Source: Streptomyces sp. B93 (GTDB taxonomy: Bacteria; Actinomycetota; Actinomycetes; Streptomycetales; Streptomycetaceae). From it: a stretch of DNA of 64,000 bases. Shown piece by piece: positions 17,662-26,799 of the stretch. The stretch covers positions 185,567 through 249,566 of the forward strand of contig NZ_JAGPXL010000010.1 in NCBI RefSeq assembly GCF_018070565.1, given 5' to 3'. Made by a program: the position numbers and the translations under genes. The first letter of the stretch is position 1; the number at the start of each line of letters is the position of its first letter. The notes below the pieces were generated by a model, which ran no database searches, was not told the DNA's origin, and saw only the letters and a program-made list of their open reading frames with translations.

Positions 17662-18405
17662 TCAGCCCTGGACGGTGGGGCGCACCACGATCTCGTTGAT
17701 GTCCACGCTGGCTGGCTGATCGAGGGCGAAGCCGATCGCCTCGGCGACGGCGGATGCCGGGATGGCGAGTTGCCGTGCGGCGGCGCGCGCCGCCGCCTGT
17801 GCCTCGACGGCGCCGCCCCGGTCCAGCAGCTCACTCTCGGTGAACCCGGGACTGATGACCGTGACGCGGATGTCGCGGCTCTCCTGGCGCAGCCCTTCCG
17901 AGAGGGCCCGCACGGCGTACTTGGTGGCGCAGTACACGGCCGCGGTCGGGTCCACGCGGTGACCGGCCACCGAGGCGATGTTGACGATGTGCCCGCCACG
18001 CTGTTCACGCATCCTCGGCAGTACCGCGGCGATGCCGTACAGCGTGCCGCGCACATTGACGTCGATCATTCGGTCCCACTCCTCGACGTGGAGGTCCGCC
18101 ATCGGTGCCAGCGGCATCACGCCGGCGTTGTTCACCAGCACGTCGATCCGGCCGTACCGGTCGAGTGCCGCGTCGACGAACGACTCGACACTGTCGCGGC
18201 GCGTGACATCGAGCGCGCAGTGGTCCAGTGCACCGGTCGCCCTGCGCACCTCTCGGGCCAGCTCCGCCAGCCGGTCCGTACGACGTGCCCCAGCCATGAC
18301 CTGATGGCCCGCGGCGGCCAGGTGACGGGCCGTGGCCTCGCCGATGCCGCTGCTGGCCCCGGTGATCAGGACGACCTTCTTCTCCAAGGGGGTGGACGCA
18401 AACAT
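17662..18405 (-). CDS. Short-chain dehydrogenase (SDR)
   Basis: A 247-residue classical SDR. The start at ATG 18405 follows GAAGGAGATC, a strong ribosome site; an upstream in-frame ATG would add 37 unrelated residues. Cofactor motif [12 protein letters not shown] motif VLVNNAGVM and catalytic YxxxK (VYCATK) are all present. Such enzymes reduce or oxidise carbonyl/alcohol groups with NAD(P)H. It is divergent from a MmyB-like regulator gene, and the 149-bp gap carries two inverted repeats, so the regulator probably controls it. Confidence 0.92.
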   Translation of the reverse strand: MFASTPLEKKVVLITGASSGIGEATARHLAAAGHQVMAGARRTDRLAELAREVRRATGALDHCALDVTRRDSVESFVDAALDRYGRIDVLVNNAGVMPLAPMADLHVEEWDRMIDVNVRGTLYGIAAVLPRMREQRGGHIVNIASVAGHRVDPTAAVYCATKYAVRALSEGLRQESRDIRVTVISPGFTESELLDRGGAVEAQAAARAAARQLAIPASAVAEAIGFALDQPASVDINEIVVRPTVQG

Positions 18406-18500
18406 GATGGTGATCTCCTTCGTGTGCACAAGGTGGCCCGTGGCGACGGCCACCGGCATCAGTCCACCCGCCGGGCACGTGCTCAGGAAGGCCGCAGCAC

Positions 18501-18534
18501 CCTGGGTGCGCGACACCCAGGCTGCCGCGGCAGC
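18501..18534. promoter_or_regulatory. Two adjacent inverted repeats, SDR/regulator promoter region
   Basis: CCTGGGTG-CGCGA-CACCCAGG (18501-18521) is a perfect 8-bp inverted repeat. It shares one base with the 14-bp perfect palindrome GCTGCCGCGGCAGC (18521-18534). The pair lies 21-54 bp upstream of the regulator start at 18555 and is the likely operator for the divergent genes. Confidence 0.7.
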
Positions 18535-18554
18535 TGCGCAGTACTGTCGGTCTC

Positions 18555-19388
18555 ATGCACCGTGCGTCTGCCCAGTCACTCGGAGACTTCCTCCGGGCAA
18601 GCCGCGCCCGCCTGGAGCCGTCCGACGTCGGGCTCCCCGCCGGCAGTGGCACCCGCAGGGTCAAGGGCCTGCGCAGGGAAGAGGTCGCCGTACTGGCCGG
18701 GGTGAGCGCCGACTACTACGTACGCCTGGAACAGGGCCGGGAGACCAACCCCTCGCCGCAAGTCGTCGGCGCGCTGGGCAGGGCACTGCGGCTGAACGCC
18801 GACGCGCGTACCCACCTGCACCGGCTCGCAGGGCTGAGCCCCCTGGCCGAGGTCGGCAGCCTGCGCCACCAGGTGCACCCCGACCTGCTGCGCCTGCTCG
18901 ACGCCTTCCCCGACGCCGCGGCCTACGTCCTGGGACCCGCGTTCGACATCCTGGCCACCAACGTGATCGCCGACGCCCTCCTCGAGCCCTTCGACGGGGA
19001 GACCAACATGCCGCGGATTCTCTTCACCCACCCGCGGGCCCGCGACGTCTTCCCAGACCGGCGGCTGGTCACCAGCGCGACCGTGTACGCACTCCGCCTG
19101 AACGCGGCCCGCTTCAGCGACGTCCCGGAGATCGACGAACTGGTCCAGGAACTGCTGGAGGCGTCGGCGGAGTTCCGTGCCCTGTGGGACGACCAGAAGG
19201 CCGGTGGTCTCGCCCGGGCGTTCAAGGCGTTCGTACATCCCGAAGCCGGACGCATCGAGCTGACCTACGAGAGCTTCGACGTGCGGGCCGCGCCCGGCCA
19301 GGAACTGCTGGTGGGGTCGGCGGAACGGGGCAGCCGCAGCGCGCAGGCCCTCACCTACCTCGCGTCCATGGCCGCGCCCCGCGGCTGA
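18555..19388 (+). CDS. Helix-turn-helix regulator with MmyB-like domain
   Basis: A 277-residue regulator. The N-terminal third is an Xre-type helix-turn-helix with GLRREEVAVLAGVSADYYVR, the hallmark of the MmyB-like group. The C-terminal part (from about residue 100) is the MmyB ligand-binding domain, which in structural work resembles PAS folds and binds lipid-like molecules. Members are very common in Streptomyces and usually sit divergent to an SDR gene, as here. Confidence 0.92.
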   Translation: MHRASAQSLGDFLRASRARLEPSDVGLPAGSGTRRVKGLRREEVAVLAGVSADYYVRLEQGRETNPSPQVVGALGRALRLNADARTHLHRLAGLSPLAEVGSLRHQVHPDLLRLLDAFPDAAAYVLGPAFDILATNVIADALLEPFDGETNMPRILFTHPRARDVFPDRRLVTSATVYALRLNAARFSDVPEIDELVQELLEASAEFRALWDDQKAGGLARAFKAFVHPEAGRIELTYESFDVRAAPGQELLVGSAERGSRSAQALTYLASMAAPRG

Positions 19389-19484
19389 CATGGCCTGGTC
19401 CCCTGCGTGAGGGGGACCGGCGCCACCCGCTCGCGTCGTGACACGACCCCGCGGAGCGGACGTGGGGGGCGATGCAGGACGAGG

Positions 19485-19650
19485 TCACGGCTCGATGTCG
19501 ACCACGACCTTTCCGTTCGCCGTGCCGTTCACCACGGACCGATGGGCGTCCGCCACGTCGGCGAGGGTATAGCGCGTCCCGTCCAGCACGGGACGCAGTT
19601 TGCCGTCGTCCACCAGTGCAGCGGCTTCACGCAGCGAAGCGTTCATTGAC
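19485..19650 (-). pseudogene. C-terminal fragment of a quinone oxidoreductase
   Basis: The frame LREAAALVDDGKLRPVLDG followed by YTLADVADAHRSV and GKVVVDIEP matches the last 55 residues of zinc-less MDR quinone oxidoreductases. Nothing of the upstream 270 residues remains. It lies next to an IS5-type transposase remnant that probably caused the loss. Confidence 0.7.
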
Positions 19651-19682
19651 GGTCTCCCAGGGGCTGTAACGTTCGGGCACGT

Positions 19683-19845
19683 CACGCCGGGGTGCCCAGG
19701 TTCGCAACCGCCAGAGCACGCCGTTCACCACTTGGCGATGATCTCGCCATGGCCGCCCACGACCATCAACCGGTGCAGCAGCGGGTCTATCTGCTCCCAG
19801 GCCACATCTGTCAACTCACTCCGGCCAAACAGAGACAATGATCGG
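19683..19845 (-). pseudogene. IS5-type transposase N-terminal remnant
   Basis: On the minus strand ELTDVAWEQIDPLL, then GGHGEIIAKW and, one frame away, VVNGVLWRLRT resemble the N-terminal region of IS5-family transposases (LTDxxWxxixPLLP, then VNGILWRLRTG). A stop and a frameshift break it, and no element ends are seen. Confidence 0.6.
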
Positions 19846-19904
19846 CCACGACTGGTCACCTGGACTGCAATATCTGCCCGGCGTTGGCTGCCAGTGACGG
19901 GCCT

Positions 19905-20546
19905 TCAGGTGTGATCATGCGGTTGCGCGGCCGTGAGGCGAATGCCGGCAAGGATCATGTCAAGCCCTCGGTCGAACTCACGGCCGGCGAGCGCGGCGCC
20001 GATGGGGGCGAGCTTGGCAAGGGTCGGAAGGCCGTCCTCAGCTAGGGCGCCCATGCGCTGCGCTGCGGAATCGCGAGTGGCTTCGCGTGTTATCGGGCCC
20101 GCCAGTTCCGCTTGAGCGATCCCCATGACGAAGCTCATCACGGTGCGGAAAGCGACCATAAGGTCGTCGTCGCGCAGTCCCCCGCGAGCCAGGGCCGAGG
20201 CGAGTGCCTCCGCTGGTACGAGGCTGGCCGGTGAGGACGTGCGGCGGGTGAGTACGAGCGGAATGGCGGCCGGGTGGGCTCTCACGGCCCGCCACAAGGC
20301 GGTGGCTGCGGCCCGGGTGTCGGCCGTCCAGTCTCCCGTGGGCTCGGGCACCTCCACGCGTGCCGAGACCGCGTCCACCACGAGTTCTTCCAGCGCGTCG
20401 CGTCCATCCACGTAGTTGTAGAGCGTCATGGGGCCTGTGCGCAGGGATGCTGCCAGTGAACGCATGGTCAGTGCGGACAGGCCGTCGCGGTCGACGATGT
20501 CCAGCGCATGCTGCTGGATCTCGGCAAGCGTGAACCGGGCTTTCAT
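19905..20546 (-). CDS. TetR-family regulator
   Basis: A 213-residue regulator from ATG 20546, preceded by GGGAGTG. The helix-turn-helix is at about residues 5-50, ending TGPMTLYNYVDGRDALEE, as in the TetR/TetR_C subgroup. The C-terminal domain contains PLVLTRR and MSFVMGIAQAEL. It is divergent from an alpha/beta hydrolase gene with two near-identical palindromes in the 89-bp gap, which strongly suggests control of both promoters. Confidence 0.93.
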   Translation of the reverse strand: MKARFTLAEIQQHALDIVDRDGLSALTMRSLAASLRTGPMTLYNYVDGRDALEELVVDAVSARVEVPEPTGDWTADTRAAATALWRAVRAHPAAIPLVLTRRTSSPASLVPAEALASALARGGLRDDDLMVAFRTVMSFVMGIAQAELAGPITREATRDSAAQRMGALAEDGLPTLAKLAPIGAALAGREFDRGLDMILAGIRLTAAQPHDHT

Positions 20547-20566
20547 CGACAGGCACTCCCCACTTG

Positions 20567-20615
20567 ACACGTACGTTGTACGTGTTTCAAGGTACTACAC
20601 GTACGGTGTACGTAT
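20567..20615. promoter_or_regulatory. Twin TetR operators spaced 30 bp apart
   Basis: Site 1 is ACACGTAC-GTT-GTACGTGT (20567-20585), perfect. Site 2 is ACACGTAC-GGT-GTACGTAT (20597-20615), with one mismatch. Centres are 30 bp apart, close to three helical turns, so two dimers would bind the same face of the DNA. The pair covers the hydrolase promoter region and lies just upstream of tetR. Confidence 0.85.
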
Positions 20616-20635
20616 CGAGCGGAGCGAACCCTTCC

Positions 20636-21550
20636 ATGCCTGAAACACACAGCACACACTTCACTTCCCAGGGTCAACGGTGCGCAGCCTGGATCACCTA
20701 TCCGCACAGCGAGGGCCCCTACCCGGCTGTCGTGCTCGTCCACGGATTCGGGGCCACCCACGAGATGCGGCTCGATCAATACGAGCAGGCATTCGCCAAC
20801 GCGGGCATCGCCGTCATTGCCTTCGACTTCCGGCACATCGGCGCCTCCGAAGGCACCCCGCGCCAGTTCATCTCGATCCCCCGCCAGAAGGCCGACCTCG
20901 ACGCCGCACTGGCCTTCGCTGCCAGCGACCCTCGAATCGACCCCACCAGGATCGCCCTGTGGGGAACGTCGATGGGAGCCACCCACGTCCTGCTCGCGGC
21001 AGCCGAGCACCCACAACTCGCCGCGGCCGTGGTCCAGTGCCCGGTCCTGAACACCATGAACGCCGCACTCAGCTCCGGGTTCCGCGCGATCACCAGGCTG
21101 GCCGGGCCCATCACCAGCGACCTCATCCGCGGCGCGCTGGGCCTGCCCCGCCGATACGTCGCCATTGTCGACGAACCTGGCAGCACAGCGATTGTCACCG
21201 TCCCAGGAGCAAAAGAGGGCTGGTACGGAATGGTCCCGCCCGGGGCCGACTTCGACAACCGCGTCACCGCATCGATCGGCTTCGAACTGATCAAACTCAA
21301 CGCTTCCCGCCGCGCCGGATCAATCCACGCGCCACTGCTCGTATGCGTCTCCGACCACGAAACCCTCATGGACCCACGCATCGCCGCCAAGACAGCCGAT
21401 CGCGCACCCAAGGGCGTAGCCATCCGCTACCCCGCCGATCACTTCGAGGTCTACCACGCACCGCTCGTCGACGACATCCTCCACGACCAGGTCGCCTTCC
21501 TCACCCAGCACCTCACCCCCCGGCCCCTGGACGAGGCTCGCCGTGCCTGA
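20636..21550 (+). CDS. Alpha/beta hydrolase
   Basis: A 304-residue hydrolase from ATG 20636 with the oxyanion motif VHGFGATHEMR near residue 37, nucleophile elbow GTSMG (Ser near residue 115) and a base in ADHFEVYH near the end. A cap-like insertion follows the elbow. Related DUF1100/X-Pro-type or acetyl-esterase-like hydrolases act on small esters or amides; the substrate is unknown. The last eight bases overlap the next gene, so the two are translated together. Confidence 0.88.
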   Translation: MPETHSTHFTSQGQRCAAWITYPHSEGPYPAVVLVHGFGATHEMRLDQYEQAFANAGIAVIAFDFRHIGASEGTPRQFISIPRQKADLDAALAFAASDPRIDPTRIALWGTSMGATHVLLAAAEHPQLAAAVVQCPVLNTMNAALSSGFRAITRLAGPITSDLIRGALGLPRRYVAIVDEPGSTAIVTVPGAKEGWYGMVPPGADFDNRVTASIGFELIKLNASRRAGSIHAPLLVCVSDHETLMDPRIAAKTADRAPKGVAIRYPADHFEVYHAPLVDDILHDQVAFLTQHLTPRPLDEARRA

Positions 21551-22181
21551 CTACGCCAAGCTCAGCAAGCTCCAGGACGACAACTTCTCCGCCTTCGCCC
21601 GTACCCTTACCGACGAGGAATGGCGTCGCCCCAGTCTGTGCACAGGATGGACGAACAAGGACGTGCTGGCCCATCTCGCACTCGGCCTGCAGCTCCCAGT
21701 GACCCGCCTGCTCCTGGCCATGGCCCGCCACCGCGGCTCCTTTGACGCGACCAACGAAGATGTCACCCGCCGCTACGCTCAGCACCGAACCGCACAGGAA
21801 CTCATCGACGAGTTCGACCAGGCACGGACCCGGCCCCAAGGCATCGGGCGCCTCCTGCCCAACCCGCTGATGCTCGGCGACCACGTCGTCCACCATCTCG
21901 ACATCGCTCTTCCCCTGGGAAGAACAGCCGACCTGCCGCCCGAGATCGCGGAGGCGGTCCTCACTGTCGAGACGACCATCCCAAACCCATTCGTGCCTGC
22001 CGTCACCAGAGCACGCGGCCTCGCCCTGCGCGCCACAGACGCTGACTGGAGTAGGCAGGGCAGCCCTGACCTGGAGATCATCGGCGCCGCCGAACACCTC
22101 ATTTCCGTCCTCGCCGGCCGCGGCTACGCTATGCCCCACCTCACGGGCAGTGGGGCTTCCGAATTGGCTCGGCGTATCTGA
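21543..22181 (+). CDS. Mycothiol-dependent maleylpyruvate isomerase-family protein
   Basis: A 212-residue protein starting at GTG 21543 inside the end of the hydrolase gene. It has the DinB/MDMPI fold pattern: SLCTGWTNKDVLAHLALG near residue 30 and DHVVHHLDIALPLG near residue 118, supplying the three metal-binding His residues of the family. Relatives use mycothiol as cofactor for isomerisation or conjugation of reactive metabolites. With the hydrolase and the TetR it forms a small detoxification or catabolic operon. Confidence 0.85.
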   Translation: MPDYAKLSKLQDDNFSAFARTLTDEEWRRPSLCTGWTNKDVLAHLALGLQLPVTRLLLAMARHRGSFDATNEDVTRRYAQHRTAQELIDEFDQARTRPQGIGRLLPNPLMLGDHVVHHLDIALPLGRTADLPPEIAEAVLTVETTIPNPFVPAVTRARGLALRATDADWSRQGSPDLEIIGAAEHLISVLAGRGYAMPHLTGSGASELARRI

Positions 22182-22344
22182 AGCACGCCTGGTCAGTTGA
22201 CGAACCACACCCAGTTCGAAGCGGTCATTGACAAGATTCCTGTCCCGGGTCGTCGCCGCCCCGCAAACCGGACCGGACTTTAACTCGCCGCGCTCGTCCC
22301 CTGACCCCTCGGACCCGGCAAGTATTTATCAGACAGGTCCTAAC

Positions 22345-22940
22345 CAGCTCGTGCACGGTAAGCAGGGAGGCGTCGATAAACCGCGGCGGGGCTCGGCGTT
22401 GACATCGGTCGTGCTGATGTCAGGTCCGCGATCTGCTGGTGAGACAGCAGTCCCGCGTCGGCCTGGACGGTGTGGCTCATGTGCTCGCGGCGGCAGAGGT
22501 GGCGGGTCAGCGCCGTTCTTCTTGAACTTGCGGTGCGGCGGTGTGACTACACGTCCGCCTGTCTGGGCGCCCAGGCCCTGGTAGCCGGCATCGGCAAGGA
22601 TCTCGACCGCGGGCCCGTCAGCCAGGAGTTCACCAGCCCGAGCTGGCGGGCGTGGGTGATGTCCGCGCAGCTTGTGGGCTCGGTCGGGCTGCAGAGCAGC
22701 ATCCGCCCGTCGCTGTCCGTGACCACCATGGTCCTGACCGCGTTCTGCTTGTTCTTGCCGGAGATGAACGCCTCCCGGTCCGTGCGTCCGGCGGCCGGCC
22801 GCCGGACCCGGATCTCGGTGCCGTTGATCATCCCGGTCTTCCCGCTGACACCGAGGTGATCGATGACCCCGGCCAGAGTCCGTAGTCGAAGGCCAGGTTG
22901 CCAGAACCCATACCGGCCTGACCAAGCACTGCTAGGACGT
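22345..22940 (-). pseudogene. IS5-family transposase, frameshifted
   Basis: Two frames together give an IS5-like transposase core: LRTLAGVIDHLGVSGKTGMI, NGTEIRVRRPA, FISGKNKQNAVRTMVVTDSDG in one frame, then VEILADAGYQGLGAQTGG and PHRKFKKN in another. The catalytic Asp in LADAGYQG is visible. The first part and the last Glu region are degraded and I found no clear terminal repeats. Confidence 0.75.
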
Positions 22941-22959
22941 AAACGGCAATCTGCCCGCT

Positions 22960-23300
22960 TCAAACGGGAGGTTTCACCAAGGTCTACCTAGCGGCGGATG
23001 GGCGCAGTCTGTCCCCGGTTGTCGTGGCCACGCCGGGCAGTGTCAATGACTCCACCGTGTTCGGCACGCCTCCGCACAAACCGGGCGCACCGTCGCGGCT
23101 TGTTCATCACGCGGCCTCACGCAGCCACGGTGGTCTGGCACTGGCCTGCCATCCGCGGCAGGGCCAGCAGCGGTCGATTGCCGCCCACGAATCATCGGTC
23201 GGCTCATGGCCTCGCACCACGAACAGGCCAGCGTCGCCAACGTTCTGTGGGCCAGCTCAGGGCCAACCGCGCCGCTCCGCGTCGAGACCGTTCTGTGTGA
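22960..23300 (+). pseudogene. Second transposase remnant, opposite strand
   Basis: The short stretch FTKVYLAADGRSLSPVVVATPG then VNDSTVFGT resembles the segment of IS5-type transposases around the first catalytic Asp (GGxTTKIHLAxDxxGxP). Downstream the reading frame decays without recognisable motifs. It lies head to head with the previous remnant. Confidence 0.55.
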
Positions 23301-23316
23301 TGAGGCACCGGCGAGG

Positions 23317-24339
23317 TTATGCGCTGATGCCGTGGGCGAGCAGGCTTTCGGCGGTGTCCGTGATCGTGTCCTCGATCGGACGCGCCTTCCAGCCGAGTAG
23401 TTTCTCCGCCTTCGCACCGGTCGCGTCGAGGTCGCGGCCCAGCTGGTGCTTGAGCAGGCGCAGTTCGGGGTTGACGGTGGCCAGGGCCCGGGTGAGCCAG
23501 ACGGGCAGTTCGCGGGTCGGGGCCTTGGCGGCGCGTTCGCCCAGGCGGTCGTGCAGGATGCGGGCGATGTCGACGACGCGCAGGCTGTGGCCCGCGACGG
23601 CGAGGAAGCGTTCGCCGGCGGCGGCGGGGTCGGTCATGGCGCGCACGTGCAGGTCGGCGACGTCGCGGACGTCGACGTAGCCCATGCCGAAGGGCGGGCA
23701 GGCGGGGACGCGTCCCTCCAGCATCCTGCGGATCAGGCGCAGGGAGGGCGGGTCGTCGGGGCCGAGGAGGGGACCGAAGACGCCCACGGGGTGTACGGCG
23801 GTCAGTTCCATACCGCCGCCTTCCTCCCGGATGAACCGCCAGGCGGCACGCTCGGCGAGGGTCTTGGAACGCTGGTAGGGCGGGATGTCGGCGTCGGTAT
23901 TGGTCCAGTCCTCCTCGGTGAACGGGGTGGAGCGTGGCGGGTGTCCGATGCCGACGGCGCCGAAGGCACTGGTCAGCACGGTACGGCGGACGCCTGCGTC
24001 ACGGGCGGCGCGCAGGACGCGCAGGACCCCTTCGCGGGCCGGGACGACCAGGTCGTCGTCGCTTGCGGGGGTGTGACGCAAGGTGGGTGAAGCGACGTGG
24101 AGGACGTGCTCACAGTCGGCTACGGCGGCGTCCCAGCCGTCGGAGTGCTGGAGGTCGGCGCGTACGACGGTGAGCCGGTCGTCGTCGAAGACGGCGGCCT
24201 CGTGCAGCCAGGAGCGCAGGGCCGGTTCGCGCTGTGGGTCGCGGACGGTGGTGCGGACGGTGTGGCCGGATTCGAGCAGGGCGAGGATGCACCAGCTTCC
24301 GATGAATCCGGTCCCTCCGGTGACCAGTACGGGTGTCAT
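23317..24339 (-). CDS. NAD-dependent epimerase/aldehyde reductase (extended SDR)
   Basis: A 340-residue extended SDR beginning MTPVLVTGGTGFIGSW, the cofactor motif TGGTGFIG. The catalytic Tyr and Lys are in PPYQRSKTLAE near residue 160. HPVGVFGPLL is typical of the dihydroflavonol reductase/aldehyde reductase group, which reduces carbonyl compounds with NADPH. It starts ten bases after the stop of the DUF998 gene and is the third gene of an operon with the aldo/keto reductase. Confidence 0.9.
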   Translation of the reverse strand: MTPVLVTGGTGFIGSWCILALLESGHTVRTTVRDPQREPALRSWLHEAAVFDDDRLTVVRADLQHSDGWDAAVADCEHVLHVASPTLRHTPASDDDLVVPAREGVLRVLRAARDAGVRRTVLTSAFGAVGIGHPPRSTPFTEEDWTNTDADIPPYQRSKTLAERAAWRFIREEGGGMELTAVHPVGVFGPLLGPDDPPSLRLIRRMLEGRVPACPPFGMGYVDVRDVADLHVRAMTDPAAAGERFLAVAGHSLRVVDIARILHDRLGERAAKAPTRELPVWLTRALATVNPELRLLKHQLGRDLDATGAKAEKLLGWKARPIEDTITDTAESLLAHGISA

Positions 24340-24349
24340 GGGTGTCTCC

Positions 24350-25066
24350 TCAGCTGGTGGCGTGGATGGGAAGGGGGATGGGTGGGGGTGTCACGGGCAG
24401 TCGTCGGGCGGCGATACTGCTGGCGAGGAGGGCGTGGCTGATCATGATCGGGTAGATGACGGCGCGTTCGAGCAGGCCGATGTTCCACATCCAGCCGGTG
24501 AGGGCGTCGGCCATGAAGAGCGGGAAGGCGATCAGGCCCGCGGTGCCCAGGGCGATGCTCACGGTCGAGCGGCGGCGGCTGAGGCCGATGCGTGCGCCGT
24601 TGGCTCCGACGGCGATCGCCATGACGTTGCCGGCGAGCATGACGGTCTGCGCGCCGAGCGTGTGGAGGGCGATCAGGCCGTTGTCGACGTTGGCGTTGGA
24701 GCCTTGGAAGATGCCGACGAGGCCGACTCCGGCGCCGGCCAGGACGGCGAGGATCACGATGATGGTCGGGCGGACGCCCTTGCGCGGGTCGAACACGAGG
24801 AACGCGCCGACAGCCAGGAGGATGCCGTAGACCACCCAGCCGGTGTTCATGACGGCGCCGAGGGGTGAGTTGGCGACTTGCCCGAACGCGGTCTGGGGCG
24901 GGCCGGTCAGGCCGAGGTGACTGACCCAGTTGTGGAAGGGCGAGTAGGGCGGGTCCTGCCAAGCGGCGGCGGTGACGAACTCGGCCAGCCAGGACACGAG
25001 CGGGCCGAGCAGGATGAGGAGGGCCCCGGCGCGGGCGGCCGGGCCGGAGCGGACGATGGGGTTCAT
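24350..25066 (-). CDS. DUF998-like integral membrane protein
   Basis: A 238-residue membrane protein from ATG 25066, whose start overlaps the aldo/keto reductase stop by four bases. About six to seven hydrophobic segments are visible, with SPFHNWVSHLGLTG and ANVDNGLIALHTLGA, which fit the DUF998 family. The function is unknown. It is the middle gene of the three-gene operon. Confidence 0.8.
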   Translation of the reverse strand: MNPIVRSGPAARAGALLILLGPLVSWLAEFVTAAAWQDPPYSPFHNWVSHLGLTGPPQTAFGQVANSPLGAVMNTGWVVYGILLAVGAFLVFDPRKGVRPTIIVILAVLAGAGVGLVGIFQGSNANVDNGLIALHTLGAQTVMLAGNVMAIAVGANGARIGLSRRRSTVSIALGTAGLIAFPLFMADALTGWMWNIGLLERAVIYPIMISHALLASSIAARRLPVTPPPIPLPIHATS

Positions 25067-26112
25067 GACAGGGCCATTCCGGGGATGCGCCGGCGGATGG
25101 CCTCCAGCTCGGCTTCGTCGGAGACGCCCTGCCAGTCGTAGCGCGGGGTGTACGGGGCTTCCAGGGCGCGCACCTCGTCGTCGGTGAGGTCGATGTCGAG
25201 GGAGGCCACGGCCTGGTCGATCTGGTGGGTGGAGCCGGCGCCGACCAGGGGCGCGGTGACCACCGGCTGGCGGCGCAGCCAGGCGAGCGCGACCTGGGCG
25301 CGGCTCACGCCGTGCGCGTCCGCCACCTGGCCGACCGCGTCGATGATCGCCTTGTTGGACGCTTCCTGCGCGGGTGAGTAGAGCAGATCGGCGTAGGCCG
25401 CGTCGGTTTCGGAGCGCGGGGTGGAGCGGGCGTCGTCCCAGGCCCGGGCCAGGCGGCCGCGGGCCAGGGGGGACCAGATGAGGGTGCCGACGCCTTCGTC
25501 CAGACACAGCGGGATCATTTCCCGTTCCTCTTCGCGGGCGAGGAGGTTGTAGTGGTTCTGCATCGACACGAACCGCGCCCAGCCGTACTGCTTCTGCAGG
25601 TGGAGGGCCTTGGCGAACTCCCAGGCGTGCATGGAGGAGGCGCCGAGGTAGCGGACCTTGCCGCCCTGCACCAGGTCGCTGAGGGCCTGGAGTGTCTCTT
25701 CCCAGGGGGTGGAGTGGTCGTTGCGGTGGATCTGGTAGAGGTCGATGTAGTCCGTGCCGAGGCGGCGAAGGGAGTGGTCGACCTCGGTCATGATCGCCTT
25801 GCGTGACAGTCCGCGTCCGTTCGGGCCCGGGCGCATCGGGTGACGCAGTTTCGTGGCGATGACCACGGCGTCGCGGTCGGCGTAGTCCTTCAGTGCGCGG
25901 CCGAGGATCTCCTCGCTGGAGCCGTTGGAGTACATGTTCGCGGTGTCGAAGAAGTTGATGCCCGCCTCCAGCGCGTGTCGGATGAGCGGGCGGGCCTCCT
26001 CCTCGCCCTTCGACCAGACGGGGTGCCCGCGGTCGGGTTCGCCGTAGGTCATGGCGCCGATGGCGATCGGTGACACGTCCAGGCCGGTGGTGCCGAGCTT
26101 GATGTAGTGCAT
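25063..26112 (-). CDS. Aldo/keto reductase
   Basis: A 349-residue aldo/keto reductase of normal length. The catalytic tetrad is visible as Asp and Tyr in FDTANMYSNG (near residue 55), Lys in IATKLRHP and His in YQIHRND. Enzymes of this family reduce aldehydes and ketones with NADPH. It is the first gene of the operon AKR - DUF998 - aldehyde reductase. The 76 bp between it and the divergent tetR hold two palindromes, so transcription is probably lifted when the TetR binds its ligand. Confidence 0.93.
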   Translation of the reverse strand: MHYIKLGTTGLDVSPIAIGAMTYGEPDRGHPVWSKGEEEARPLIRHALEAGINFFDTANMYSNGSSEEILGRALKDYADRDAVVIATKLRHPMRPGPNGRGLSRKAIMTEVDHSLRRLGTDYIDLYQIHRNDHSTPWEETLQALSDLVQGGKVRYLGASSMHAWEFAKALHLQKQYGWARFVSMQNHYNLLAREEEREMIPLCLDEGVGTLIWSPLARGRLARAWDDARSTPRSETDAAYADLLYSPAQEASNKAIIDAVGQVADAHGVSRAQVALAWLRRQPVVTAPLVGAGSTHQIDQAVASLDIDLTDDEVRALEAPYTPRYDWQGVSDEAELEAIRRRIPGMALS

Positions 26113-26130
26113 GGTGCCCCTCTAAAGTAA

Positions 26131-26170
26131 GTGGAGAACTCTCCGAATAACGTAGTGGAGAGTTCTCCAC
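26131..26170. promoter_or_regulatory. Two TetR operators, AKR/tetR divergent promoter
   Basis: Site 1 at 26131-26146 is GTGGAGAACTCTCCGA and site 2 at 26155-26170 is GTGGAGAGTTCTCCAC. Site 2 is a perfect 7-bp inverted repeat with a 2-bp centre, and site 1 shares five bases in each arm. The centres are 24 bp apart. They lie 19-58 bp from the two divergent starts. Confidence 0.85.
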
Positions 26171-26188
26171 TTAGCAAGGGGAGAACTC

Positions 26189-26731
26189 GTGGTCCGATCC
26201 GACGCCCGTGAGAACAGGGCGCGCATTCTCGCTGCCGCCCGCGAGGCGCTGGGCGAGGACGGCGGCACGTCGATGAACCAGATCGCCCAGCGCGCCGGCG
26301 TCGGCCCGGGCACGCTGTACCGCAACTTCCCCACCCGCGAGGCGCTGGTCCTGGCCGTCTATCAGGACGAGGTCACCCGCATCACCGGCACCGTGCCCGA
26401 CCTGCTCGCGCGCATGTCGCCCCTGGAGGCGCTGCGTGCCTGGACGCTCGATCTGGTCGAGGCCATGCGCAGGAAGCACGGCCTGGGCGAGGCCCTCAGC
26501 CCCAGCGCGCACCAGGCGATGAGCGAACAGAGCTACGGCCCGGTCATCACCGCGATCACCGGGCTGCTCGACGCCGGCAAGGAGGACGGGAGCATCCGCG
26601 CGGACGCGGACCCCGGTGACTTCCTCCAGCTCACCGGCGCGCTCTGGCGTGCCGCCGCCGTCCCCGAGGACCGCGCTCCGCGCATGCTCGCGCTCATCCT
26701 CGACGGGCTGCGCGCGCAGCCGCAGCTCTGA
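26189..26731 (+). CDS. TetR-family regulator
   Basis: A 180-residue regulator starting at GTG 26189 behind AGGGGAG. The N-terminal helix-turn-helix reads IAQRAGVGPGTLYRNFPTREALV (about residues 30-52). The C-terminal domain (LRAWTLDLVEAM, then ALSPSAHQAM) is of the type found beside aldo/keto reductases and SDRs. It is divergent from the AKR operon with paired operators between. It is slightly short for TetR but complete. Confidence 0.93.
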   Translation: MVRSDARENRARILAAAREALGEDGGTSMNQIAQRAGVGPGTLYRNFPTREALVLAVYQDEVTRITGTVPDLLARMSPLEALRAWTLDLVEAMRRKHGLGEALSPSAHQAMSEQSYGPVITAITGLLDAGKEDGSIRADADPGDFLQLTGALWRAAAVPEDRAPRMLALILDGLRAQPQL

Positions 26732-26799
26732 AGGCCGGTCGAAGACCGGCTGAGGACCGTGTGGCGACGGTGGTCGGCGGTCGTGTCCGGCAGAGGTGC

